A stretch of DNA of 7,410 bases from Actinomycetota bacterium (GCA_018268545.1 JAFDWI010000105.1:1-7410), one strand, 5' to 3'. Positions 1-6,093 are shown, numbered from the stretch's first letter. Made by a program: numbers and translations. The notes: generated from the letters alone by a model not told the origin.

Positions 1-674
1 AGCGCATAGGTGTGGTTGTTGACACTGATGACCTCGGATGCCACGAGGAAGAACCACCCGCCGCCGAAGCTCATCATGCCGTTCCAGACCAGCGGGATCA
101 TCCCGTTCGGCACGTCGAGCTTCCAGAACCGCTGCCAGCGGGTGAGCCGCAACACCCGTGCCGCCTCGTCGAGTTCGCGGGGTTGCGTGGTCAGCGACTC
201 GTAGAACGCGAACGTGAGGTTCCAGGCCTGCGACGTGAAGATCGCGAAGATGCTCGCGCACTCCAGCCCCAGCATCGTCGAAGGGAACAGGGTCAACCAG
301 ATCGTCAGCGTGATCGAGAGGAACCCGAGGATCGGGACGGACTGGAGAATGTCGAGGACCGGCACGAGGATCTTCTCGGCACGCCGCGACCGGGCGGCGG
401 CGGTCGCGTAGACGAACGTGAACACCACCGAGAAGAACAGCGCGGCGAACATGCGGGCGAGTGAACGGAGCGCTGCATAGGGCAACGTCGAGGGGTCCGT
501 CGACACCGATGACGCCGCGTGCGCGGGGTTGAACGGCTCGTTGACACCGTGCGCCACACTCACGAGCAACCACAACATGACCGCGATGGCGACGACCACG
601 GCGGCGTCGGCCGCGAATCGGGCGCGCGACTGCAGGGTGGCGTCGGGGCCGACAAATGGCCGTGCCGTGTTCAT
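1..674 (-). CDS. NitT/TauT-type ABC transporter permease, N-terminal 224 residues (runs off window)
   Basis: This is an inner-membrane permease subunit of an ABC importer in the nitrate/sulfonate/taurine/bicarbonate family. The reading frame is open from the ATG at 674 down to base 1. Hydrophobic segments lie at about residues 21-42, 72-94, 103-130, 136-160 and 193-215. The cytoplasmic coupling (EAA-like) loop reads ELDEAARVLRLTRWQRFWKL at 167-186, and the family stretch MMSFGGGWFFLVASE follows at 200-214. The LDILQSVPILGFLS and FTSQAWNLTFAFYESL stretches are typical of a longer subfamily of about 550-600 aa with two fused permease domains, so more than half of the protein is probably missing. 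The start is secure: an in-frame TGA lies three codons upstream, inside the Shine-Dalgarno AGGAGGTGA. The substrate cannot be told. The partner ATPase would be expected downstream, outside the window. A 33-codon leader ORF and a Shine-Dalgarno-masking hairpin precede it. Confidence 0.9.
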   Translation of the reverse strand, partial: MNTARPFVGPDATLQSRARFAADAAVVVAIAVMLWLLVSVAHGVNEPFNPAHAASSVSTDPSTLPYAALRSLARMFAALFFSVVFTFVYATAAARSRRAEKILVPVLDILQSVPILGFLSITLTIWLTLFPSTMLGLECASIFAIFTSQAWNLTFAFYESLTTQPRELDEAARVLRLTRWQRFWKLDVPNGMIPLVWNGMMSFGGGWFFLVASEVISVNNHTYA

Positions 675-680
675 GTTCGT

Positions 681-726
681 TCACCTCCTCTGCGCACGTT
701 GAGAGCCACCGAGCGCGAGCAGGTGA
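681..726 (-). promoter_or_regulatory. Hairpin that can mask the permease Shine-Dalgarno
   Basis: In the minus-strand transcript, 721-726 pairs with 681-686 (UCACCU/AGGUGA, 6 bp), 717-719 with 688-690 (CUC/GAG, 3 bp) and 713-716 with 692-695 (GCGC/GCGC, 4 bp). There is one mismatch (687/720), one bulge (691) and a 17-nt loop (696-712). The 3' arm is the complete Shine-Dalgarno GAGGAGGUGA of the permease gene, whose AUG is 6 nt further on. The 5' arm begins 6 nt after the stop codon of the leader ORF, so a ribosome terminating there would be expected to cover and open it. The pairing is read directly from the sequence; the regulatory role is inferred. Confidence 0.6.
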
Positions 727-735
727 GGAACCTCA
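724..735 (-). repeat. 12-bp inverted repeat over the leader ORF stop codon
   Basis: TGAGG and CCTCA flank a two-base centre (AA on the plus strand, TT in the transcript). The repeat contains the TGA stop of the 33-codon leader ORF. It shares bases 724-726 with the 5' arm of the Shine-Dalgarno-masking hairpin, so the two foldings exclude each other. As RNA it would give only a 4-bp stem with a GUUC loop, so it is weak on its own. Confidence 0.35.
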
Positions 736-834
736 GGTCGCGGTGGCGCGGACGATGTCGGCCACGGCGCGCACGGATCCCGAGCGCGCCGTCGCCTGGT
801 GACTTCGACCGGTATCGAGTGGGTCGCTGCTCAT
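733..834 (-). CDS. Putative 33-aa leader peptide upstream of the ABC permease
   Basis: ATG at 834, TGA at 733-735. The peptide begins MSSDPLDTGRSHQ, ends DIVRATAT, and is polar with no membrane segment. The strongest support is its ribosome binding site: AGGAGGTGATCC, a 12-base complement to the 16S rRNA 3' end, placed to give 7 nt between GGAGG and ATG. About 80% of its codons end in G or C, as in neighbouring genes. It lies 58 nt upstream of the permease ATG, on the same strand, and its stop is followed within 6 nt by the arm of a hairpin that masks the permease Shine-Dalgarno. I recognise no family. There is no run of one amino acid as in amino-acid attenuators, and no PPP, WPP or Cys-rich arrest motif, so a specific sensing function is not evident. 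It may be a regulatory leader peptide, a coupling uORF, or a small protein in its own right; chance is possible. Confidence 0.5.
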   Translation of the reverse strand: MSSDPLDTGRSHQATARSGSVRAVADIVRATAT

Positions 835-835
835 C

Positions 836-847
836 GGATCACCTCCT
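836..847 (-). promoter_or_regulatory. Extended Shine-Dalgarno of the leader ORF
   Basis: The minus strand reads AGGAGGTGATCC, followed by G and ATG. This is a 12-base match to the anti-Shine-Dalgarno tail, far beyond the 4-6 bases usual in this window (GAAGGG, AGGAG, GGAGG). Its 10-base core GAGGAGGTGA (839-848) is identical to the Shine-Dalgarno of the permease gene (681-690). The single anti-Shine-Dalgarno arm at 717-726 could therefore pair with either site. Confidence 0.6.
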
Positions 848-856
848 CACGCGGGC

Positions 857-877
857 ACGTGGACACGTCGTTCGACG
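857..877. repeat. Two overlapping 12-bp palindromes in the divergent control region
   Basis: ACGTGgaCACGT (857-868) and CGTCGttCGACG (866-877) each have two perfect 5-bp arms around a 2-bp centre, and they share three bases. They lie between a possible minus-strand -10 (883-888) and the leader ORF, where a repressor operator would commonly sit. Short palindromes arise by chance in GC-rich DNA, so the operator role is only a possibility. Confidence 0.35.
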
Positions 878-882
878 CTCGG

Positions 883-888
883 AGTGTA
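883..888 (-). promoter_or_regulatory. Possible -10 element for the leader/permease transcript
   Basis: The minus strand reads TACACT, matching TAnnnT and 4 of 6 bases of TATAAT. It would place transcription start near 875, giving an RNA leader of about 40 nt before the leader ORF and about 200 nt before the permease. No convincing -35 is seen; the best (ATGACC or TGACCC) has a spacer of 19-20 bp. Weak evidence. Confidence 0.25.
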
Positions 889-1008
889 CCGGTGCAGTCC
901 CGCTCACGGGTCATCGCGCCCGGCCCGGACGACGGACCGGTGGTTTCGTCGGCCCGGATCGCACTGTGGGACACTGGGCCGCGGCTCGGATGCGCCACGC
1001 TGTGACGC

Positions 1009-1021
1009 GCGGCCGGGCCGC
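1009..1021. repeat. 13-bp GC-only palindrome upstream of the ATPase gene
   Basis: GCGGCC and GGCCGC flank a single G, 28 bp before the GTG start and 15 bp before the Shine-Dalgarno of the ATPase gene. It could form a short stem in the 5' leader or serve as a binding site. With such composition chance is a serious alternative. Confidence 0.25.
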
Positions 1022-1049
1022 AATCGTCTGCGAGCCGAAGGGTGCCATC

Positions 1050-1841
1050 GTGAGCACATCAGCCCCCCCGCCGTCAGCGAACGACCGCGTCGCAGCGAGC
1101 GCCGTCCACGCAACGAAATGGTACGGGCACGGCGACACCGCTGTTGCGGCCCTCAAGGACGTCTCGGTTTCGTTCGATTCCGGCAGGTTCGCGGCCGTGA
1201 TGGGCGCGTCGGGTTCGGGGAAGTCGACCCTCATGCACTGTCTGGCCGGGCTCGATCGACTCACCGACGGGCGGATCATCATCGGAGGCACCGACCTGTC
1301 CACCCTGGACGATCGGGCGCTCACCCTGTTGCGCCGCGATCGGATCGGGTTCGTGTTCCAGGCATTCAACCTGGTCCCGACCTTGACCGCCAAGGAGAAC
1401 ATCGAGCTGCCGGTGGCGCTGGCCGGATCGAAGGTCGATCCCGCCTGGTTCGACGAGGTCGTGACGATGGTCGACCTGCGCGATCGACTCGCCCACCGGC
1501 CCAGCGAGCTGTCCGGAGGGCAACAGCAACGCGTTGCGATCGCGCGGGCACTCGCGTCGAAGCCGGAGTTGATCTTCGCCGACGAACCGACCGGCAATCT
1601 CGACTCCGCATCGGGAACCACCGTGTTGGAGTTCCTCCGCCACGCTGTGGATCACATGGGTCAGACGATCGTGATGGTCACCCACGACCCAGCCGCCGCG
1701 TCGTGGGCGGACCGCGCCGTGTTCCTGTCCGACGGTGGCATCGTCGGCGACATCGCGGACCCGACCGCGGCGAGTGTCCTGGAGCGCATGCAGGCGCTCG
1801 ATCCTCGGATGGCGGCGGGCCACGAACGCACCCGGGGCTGA
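1050..1841 (+). CDS. MacB/LolD-type ABC transporter ATP-binding protein
   Basis: A 263-aa cytoplasmic ATPase that powers the FtsX-family permease encoded next to it. All nucleotide-binding motifs are intact: Walker A GASGSGKST at 52-60, Q-loop glutamine 104 (FVFQAFNLVPTLTAKEN), signature LSGGQQQRVAIARAL at 154-168, Walker B LIFADEP at 174-180 with catalytic Glu179, D-loop NLD at 183-185 and H-loop His212 in VTHD. The FNLVPTLTAKENIELP stretch after the Q-loop and the ADEPTGNLD Walker B are hallmarks of the MacB/LolD/FtsE group rather than of import ATPases. The GTG at 1050 is chosen because GAAGGG (1037-1042) lies 7 nt upstream; an in-frame ATG at 990 would add 20 residues but lacks a Shine-Dalgarno. 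The 12-residue Ser/Ala/Pro-rich N-terminus before the fold is typical of actinobacterial members. The stop lies 6 bp before the permease start, so the two are surely cotranscribed. Confidence 0.93.
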   Translation: MSTSAPPPSANDRVAASAVHATKWYGHGDTAVAALKDVSVSFDSGRFAAVMGASGSGKSTLMHCLAGLDRLTDGRIIIGGTDLSTLDDRALTLLRRDRIGFVFQAFNLVPTLTAKENIELPVALAGSKVDPAWFDEVVTMVDLRDRLAHRPSELSGGQQQRVAIARALASKPELIFADEPTGNLDSASGTTVLEFLRHAVDHMGQTIVMVTHDPAAASWADRAVFLSDGGIVGDIADPTAASVLERMQALDPRMAAGHERTRG

Positions 1842-1847
1842 TCCGAC

Positions 1848-4382
1848 GTGTTCCGAACCACACTCGCCAACCTTTCCCGGCGCAAGCTCCGACTGCTCGC
1901 GACGAGCCTCGCCGTCCTGCTCGGGGTCATGTTCACCGCGGGCACGCTCGTGCTCACCGACTCGCTCAGTGCGACGTTCGACAGCCTGTTCTCCGATGTG
2001 TACGCCCACACCTCCGCGGTTGTCCGCAGCAACCAGAAGGTCAACGGCGATCTGCGCCTCGCGGCTGCCGGGCCGACCCGCGGGACGATGCCCGACGACC
2101 TGGTCGCGCAGATCGCCAAGGCGCCCGGCGTGCGGGCGGTGTCCGGCAACGTCCAGGGCTACACACAGATCGTCAAACGAAACGGCAAAGCGCTCGGCAA
2201 TCCGAACCAGGGCCCGCCCACGATGGGCTCTTCGTGGTCGATGCAGCGCACCCTCAGCCCGTACCGTCTCGTGGCCGGGCATGCACCCACCTCGGCGAAC
2301 GAGATCGTGACCGACCTGTCGAGCGCGAAGGATGCGGGCTACCGGATCGGTGATCAGGTTCCGCTGTTGACCCCCACGGGACGGATCACCCGAACGCTGG
2401 TCGGACTCACGAAGTTCGGGTCTGCAGGCGCGGCCGGCGGCTCGACGATGGTGCAGTTCACCCTCCCCGAGGCGCAACGGGTGCTCTCCAAGCGCGGGCA
2501 ACTCGACGAGATCTGGGTCGGGGCGAAACCGGGTGTCACCGAAACACAGGTCGTCGCGAGCATCCAGGCCCTGCACCTCGAGCACACCGAGGTCCTCACG
2601 GGCCTCGCCGCCTCGCAGCAGGCGAAGAAGGCAGCGACGTCGTTCCTGTCGTTCTTCACGGTGTTCCTGTTGGTGTTCGCGATCATCGCGCTGTTGGTCG
2701 GGGCGTTCATCATCGCCAACACCTTCTCGATCCTGGTGGCACAACGCACCCGTGAACTCGCGCTGCTCCGGGCGATCGGCGCCACGACGCGCCAGGTCCT
2801 CGCCTCCGTGGTCACCGAAGCTGCGGTCGTCGGCGTGATCGCATCGACGGTCGGGCTCGCCCTCGGGTACTTCGTGGCATCGATGTTGCAGTCGATCCTG
2901 ATGAAGGGCAGCAGTCTCGGGTCGGGAACGACGCTCAGCGTCCGCACGGTGGTCGGATCGTATGCGATCGGGATCGGGATCACGGTGCTGTCGGCCGTAT
3001 TCCCTGCTCGTCGCGCGGCACGCGTCCCACCGGTCGCCGCGATGCGCGACTCGGCGGTCGAAGACCATTCGCACGGCGTCGCCCGCACGATCATCGGGGC
3101 GGTCTTCCTCGTCATCGCCGCTGCGGCATTGGTCGGCGCCGCGACGACCAAGAGTGCGGCTCTCGTCGGGTTGGGCGCACCGGCCGGCCTGATCGGCGCG
3201 GTCGTGTTCGGACCGGTGCTCGCCCAGGTGATGGCCCGGATCACCCGGGTGCTCGTCCGACGGACGGGGATGCCGGGTCATCTCGGTGTGGAGAACGTAC
3301 TCCGCAATCCCCGTCGGACCGCGTCGACGGCGTCGGCGTTGATGATCGGGGCCACGTTGGTCTGTGCGATCTCGGTCTTCGCGTCGTCTGCCGTCGCCTC
3401 GATCAACAAGCTCGTCGACACCGGTTTCCACGGTGACGTCGTCGTCACCAGTACCGGCAACGGCATCCCGCTCGCCGATGTCGCCCGCATCGAGACATCG
3501 CCCGAGGTCGCCTCGATCGCGGCGGTCCGCTATGGCGCGGCGATGATCGGCGGACAGGGAACGCTGTTCTCCGCGTCGGATCCGGCGGCGTTGAGCCACC
3601 TGGTCGACCTGAAGGTCGAATCAGGTGACGTCGCGCACCTAGGTCCCGGCGACATCGCCGTGTCGGCAACGCTCGCGACCGCGCAGCATTGGGCGATCGG
3701 AACGAAGGTCCCGGCGGCGATGCTCGACGGGTCCCATCCGACCCTGACGGTCCGGGCGATCTACCGGAGCCGACTGGTCGCCCAGGAGGTGTTCGGTTCG
3801 CCGGAGACCTTCAAGGGTTCCCTCGTCGTACCCTCCGCGATGATCGCGTTCGTCGCGGCAAAGCCCGGTGTGTCGGGATCGGCCCTCGCGGCGTCGCTCG
3901 ACAAGGTCGTCCGGAACAACCCGACCGCAAAGGTCCAGACGAACGCCCAGTACAAGCGGTCGGCCGCATCACAGATGGACAGCTTCTTGAAGATCGTCTA
4001 CGCGATGCTGCTCCTCGCGGTCATCATCGCCTTCATCGGCATCGTCAACACGCTCGGCCTGTCGATCCTGGAACGGGTCCGCGAACTCGGACTGCTGCGC
4101 GCGGTCGGGATGACCCGGAGCCAGCTTCGCGTCACGGTCCGGATCGAAGCCCTGTTGATCGCGCTCACCGGCACGGTCATCGGGTTGGTCCTGGGAACGG
4201 CGATCGGATCCGCGCTCATCAAGTCGTTCGGGCCGAATCAGGCACTGACCGGGTTCGCGATCCCCTGGGGTCGTCTGGTCACCGTTCTGGTTGCCGGCGT
4301 CGTCGTCGGGCTCGCGGCATCGTTGCTCCCGGCGCGCCGCGCCGCTCGCCTCGACCCGCTCGACGCGCTCGCGTCGGAGTGA
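1848..4382 (+). CDS. FtsX/MacB-family ABC transporter permease, probably 10 TM
   Basis: An 844-aa membrane partner of the upstream ATPase. The family extrudes lipids, lipoproteins, antibiotics or peptides, or transmits force to envelope enzymes; nothing here fixes the substrate. The N-terminus FRTTLANLSRRKLRLLATSL leads into TM1 (about 16-36). A large external domain follows (about 37-263), then TM2 (265-292), TM3 (316-345), TM4 (367-386), TM5 (413-432), TM6 (436-463), TM7 (495-515), a second external domain (about 516-712), and TM8-10 (714-740, 766-793, 808-830). The halves are an internal duplication: RELALLRAIGAT (302-313) matches RELGLLRAVGMT (745-756), and PARRAARVPPVAAM (386-399) matches PARRAARLDPLDAL (828-841). 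This two-copy layout suggests one chain replaces a pair of half-size permeases. The start is GTG at 1848, 6 bp after the ATPase stop, with no strong Shine-Dalgarno, so translation probably relies on coupling. The frame is intact. Confidence 0.92.
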   Translation: MFRTTLANLSRRKLRLLATSLAVLLGVMFTAGTLVLTDSLSATFDSLFSDVYAHTSAVVRSNQKVNGDLRLAAAGPTRGTMPDDLVAQIAKAPGVRAVSGNVQGYTQIVKRNGKALGNPNQGPPTMGSSWSMQRTLSPYRLVAGHAPTSANEIVTDLSSAKDAGYRIGDQVPLLTPTGRITRTLVGLTKFGSAGAAGGSTMVQFTLPEAQRVLSKRGQLDEIWVGAKPGVTETQVVASIQALHLEHTEVLTGLAASQQAKKAATSFLSFFTVFLLVFAIIALLVGAFIIANTFSILVAQRTRELALLRAIGATTRQVLASVVTEAAVVGVIASTVGLALGYFVASMLQSILMKGSSLGSGTTLSVRTVVGSYAIGIGITVLSAVFPARRAARVPPVAAMRDSAVEDHSHGVARTIIGAVFLVIAAAALVGAATTKSAALVGLGAPAGLIGAVVFGPVLAQVMARITRVLVRRTGMPGHLGVENVLRNPRRTASTASALMIGATLVCAISVFASSAVASINKLVDTGFHGDVVVTSTGNGIPLADVARIETSPEVASIAAVRYGAAMIGGQGTLFSASDPAALSHLVDLKVESGDVAHLGPGDIAVSATLATAQHWAIGTKVPAAMLDGSHPTLTVRAIYRSRLVAQEVFGSPETFKGSLVVPSAMIAFVAAKPGVSGSALAASLDKVVRNNPTAKVQTNAQYKRSAASQMDSFLKIVYAMLLLAVIIAFIGIVNTLGLSILERVRELGLLRAVGMTRSQLRVTVRIEALLIALTGTVIGLVLGTAIGSALIKSFGPNQALTGFAIPWGRLVTVLVAGVVVGLAASLLPARRAARLDPLDALASE

Positions 4383-4390
4383 CGCGACTC

Positions 4391-4416
4391 CCGAGTAGAC
4401 AGGCTGGTCCGAGTAG
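4391..4416. repeat. Direct repeat CCGAGTAG, two copies
   Basis: CCGAGTAG occurs at 4391-4398 and again at 4409-4416, with starts 18 bp apart, in the 71-bp gap between the FtsX permease stop and the DUF35 gene. It may be a tandem half-site for a regulator of the DUF35-thiolase pair. It does not match any operator I can name. Confidence 0.3.
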
Positions 4417-4445
4417 GGTCGAACCCGTATCTGACACCTCGTCAG
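4416..4445 (+). promoter_or_regulatory. Two inverted repeats before the DUF35 gene, one touching its Shine-Dalgarno
   Basis: GGGTcgaACCC at 4416-4426 (4-bp arms, 3-bp centre) is followed by CTGACacctcGTCAG at 4431-4445 (5-bp arms, 5-bp centre). The second repeat overlaps the first two bases of the Shine-Dalgarno AGGAG at 4444-4448, so as RNA it could partly hide the ribosome binding site; as DNA it could be an operator. The arms are short and a chance origin is possible. No clear promoter hexamers were identified in this gap: a TAGACA at 4396-4401 looks like a -35, but nothing suitable lies 16-19 bp beyond it. Confidence 0.3.
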
Positions 4446-4453
4446 GAGACGCG

Positions 4454-4903
4454 ATGACGACGAAGGACCGGGCACCCGCACTGGGCGCCGACGGATGGTT
4501 CACCACCGGGGACGACCCGCATCTGATCGGCTCACGCTGTGACGCCTGTGGGACGTACGCATTTCCGAAACGCTCGGGATGGTGTCCGAGCCCGGCTTGC
4601 CGTGGCACCGAGCTCATCGATACGCCACTTTCGCGACGCGGCCGGATCTGGTCCTACACCGATGCGCAGTATCAGCCACCGGCTCCGTTCGTGTGTCCCC
4701 CCGACGCCTTCGAGCCGTTCGCGATCGCCGCGGTCGAACTCGAAGCGGAGGGCCTCGTCGTACTCGGACAGCTGGTGCCGGGCGTCGGCGTGAACGACGT
4801 GAAGGTCGGCGACGAGGTCGAACTGGCCATCGGGGTGCTCTTCGCCGACGACACCCGCGAACACCTGGTGTGGCAGTGGCGCCCGACCGGAGGCACACGA
4901 TGA
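4454..4903 (+). CDS. Zn-ribbon / OB-fold (DUF35) acyl-CoA-associated protein
   Basis: A 149-aa protein of the DUF35 family: a rubredoxin-like zinc ribbon followed by an OB fold. The ribbon cysteines are Cys29 and Cys32 (CDAC) and Cys44 and Cys49 (CPSPAC), with intervening sequence like that of other members. The OB-fold part runs from about 58 to 145 (GRIWSYTDAQYQPPAPF, then PFAIAAVELEAEGLVVLGQL, then VKVGDEVEL). Such proteins are partners of thiolase-fold enzymes; in actinobacterial sterol degradation the DUF35 domain of ChsH2 binds the aldolase Ltp2. Here the protein stands alone and its stop overlaps the start of the thiolase gene (ATGA), which favours a stoichiometric complex. The start is supported by AGGAG at 4444-4448. 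The frame stays open far upstream, but that extension runs out of frame through the FtsX permease gene. The closest match I can recall is mycobacterial Rv1628c; the function there is not established to my knowledge. Confidence 0.88.
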   Translation: MTTKDRAPALGADGWFTTGDDPHLIGSRCDACGTYAFPKRSGWCPSPACRGTELIDTPLSRRGRIWSYTDAQYQPPAPFVCPPDAFEPFAIAAVELEAEGLVVLGQLVPGVGVNDVKVGDEVELAIGVLFADDTREHLVWQWRPTGGTR

Positions 4904-6093
4904 GCACCGACGACGTGGTGGTGCTCGGCGCGGGCATGCATCCCTGGGGCAAGTGGGGCCGGAACTTCGTCGAGTACGGTCTCGCTGCCGCACGTACCGC
5001 ACTCGACGATGCGGGCGTCGAATGGTCCGACATCGACTTCGTGTCCGGTTCGTCCACGATGCGCAACGGCTACCCCGGCTACGTGGCCGGTGCGACCTTC
5101 GCGCAGGCACTCGGTTGGACGGGTTGCCGCGTTGCGTCGTCGTATGCAGCGTGTGCATCGGGCGCGACCGCGATCGAGGCCGCGCGGATGCGGATCCTCG
5201 CCGGCCGCTCGGATGTGGCACTCGTCGTCGGTGCCGACACGACCCCGAAAGGGTTCCTCGCGCCGAACGCGGGCGACCGGCCCGACGACCCCGACTGGTT
5301 GCGGTTCCGACTCGGCGGGATCACCAACCCGAGCTATTTCGCGTTGTACGCGCGTCGCCGGATGGACGTCTTCGGCGACACCGACGAGGACTTCGCAGCG
5401 GTCAAGGTCAAGAACGCACGGCACGGACTCGGGAACCCGAACGCCCGTTACCGCGCGGAGACGAGCGTCGAAGAGGTCCTCGCCTCTCCGATGGTCGCGA
5501 ACCCCTTGCGGCTCCTCGAGATCTGCGCGACGTCCGACGGCGGCGCTGCCCTCGTGCTCTGCTCGGCGGACTATGCGCGCTCCCATGGTGTCATCGATCC
5601 GGTCCGTGTGGCCGCGGTGTCGACGGTGACACCGACGTACCCGAACACGATCATCGAGATGCCGAACCTCGCGACCGACTCGTCGGCGGTCGCCACGGCA
5701 CCCGAGCGGCCGTTCAAGGCCTCGATCGCGCACGCCGCGTACGAGGAGGCGGGCGTCGGCCCCGAGGACCTCGACGTCGCCGAGGTGTACGACCTGTCGT
5801 GTGCACTCGAACTGGACTGGTACGAGGACATCGGGCTGTGCGCGCCGGGCGACGCCGCAAAGCTGATCCGGAACGGTGACACGATGATCGGCGGTCGGAT
5901 CCCGGTGAACCCGTCGGGAGGGCTCGCGTGCTTCGGCGAAGCCGTGCCCGCGCAGGCCATCGCGCAGGTGTGCGAGGTGACCTGGCAGTTGCGAGGCCAG
6001 GCGGCGGGTCGACAGGTCGACGGCGCCAAGGTCGGAATCACCGCGAATCAGGGTCTGTTCGGCCACGGCTCGTCGGTACTGCTCGTGCGCTGA
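4900..6093 (+). CDS. Thiolase-fold 'lipid-transfer protein' (SCPx/Ltp family) with altered active site
   Basis: A 397-aa member of the SCP2-thiolase superfamily, called lipid-transfer protein or acetyl-CoA acetyltransferase in annotations. The nucleophile loop SYAACASGATAI at 81-92 keeps Cys85. The C-terminal half follows human SCPx closely (from memory): GLC at 312-314, NPSGGL at 337-342, TWQLRGQ at 361-367. However, the two catalytic His positions differ. The ELHDCF motif is EVYDLS (Tyr297), and the GHPLGA motif is GEAVPA (Glu347). Tyr at the first position also occurs in the Ltp2 steroid side-chain aldolases. A plain Claisen thiolase reaction is therefore doubtful, and a retro-aldolase or another CoA-ester C-C reaction is more likely. 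The start ATG overlaps the DUF35 stop and has GGAGG at 4889-4893. The overall sequence resembles the mycobacterial Rv1627c group (from memory). The substrate is unknown. Confidence 0.88.
   Translation: MSTDDVVVLGAGMHPWGKWGRNFVEYGLAAARTALDDAGVEWSDIDFVSGSSTMRNGYPGYVAGATFAQALGWTGCRVASSYAACASGATAIEAARMRILAGRSDVALVVGADTTPKGFLAPNAGDRPDDPDWLRFRLGGITNPSYFALYARRRMDVFGDTDEDFAAVKVKNARHGLGNPNARYRAETSVEEVLASPMVANPLRLLEICATSDGGAALVLCSADYARSHGVIDPVRVAAVSTVTPTYPNTIIEMPNLATDSSAVATAPERPFKASIAHAAYEEAGVGPEDLDVAEVYDLSCALELDWYEDIGLCAPGDAAKLIRNGDTMIGGRIPVNPSGGLACFGEAVPAQAIAQVCEVTWQLRGQAAGRQVDGAKVGITANQGLFGHGSSVLLVR

Larger units (their letters stand above)
675..1049. other. Divergent intergenic region between the importer and the MacB-type operon
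   Basis: This 375-bp region separates two divergently transcribed transport operons. The part nearer the permease (675-848) holds the leader ORF, its ribosome binding site and the masking hairpin. The rest (849-1049) holds paired palindromes, a possible minus-strand -10 and a GC-rich palindrome at 1009-1021. I found no convincing plus-strand promoter hexamers for the ATPase gene. I saw no tRNA and no motif of a known riboswitch class that I could recognise. Confidence 0.6.

Noticed and set aside
12..464. 150-codon open frame on the plus strand
   Set aside because: Antisense to the NitT-type permease, whose frame gives a clear family match; the plus-strand product is low-complexity Glu/Arg/Asp-rich.
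836..847. GGATCACCTCCT, identical to the 3' end of 16S rRNA
   Set aside because: There is no 16S sequence before it. On the other strand it is a Shine-Dalgarno in correct position before an ATG, which explains the identity.
808..941. ACCGGT three times (808-813, 888-893, 936-941)
   Set aside because: Six-base GC-rich palindromes are frequent in such DNA, spacing is irregular, and no larger repeat contains them.
884..2353. 489-codon open frame on the plus strand
   Set aside because: Out of frame with the ATPase and permease, Arg/Gly/Pro-rich, no recognisable motif; the overlapping frame has complete ABC motifs.
2967..2985. Repeated GATCGG words (also near 6353-6368)
   Set aside because: They lie inside coding sequence and reflect Gly/Ile/Asp codon use in this GC-rich genome; no longer repeat unit is present.
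1074..3599. 841-codon open frame on the minus strand
   Set aside because: It is antisense to the ATPase and FtsX permease genes. Its translation is Arg/Asp/Gly-rich without any domain, as expected for antisense shadows in GC-rich DNA.
3689..4453. Upstream in-frame extension of the DUF35 gene
   Set aside because: It overlaps the FtsX permease in another frame and has no domain. The ATG at 4454 has a Shine-Dalgarno and matches where the family begins.
4672..6066. 464-codon open frame on the minus strand
   Set aside because: Antisense to the DUF35 and thiolase genes; Arg-rich and without any domain.
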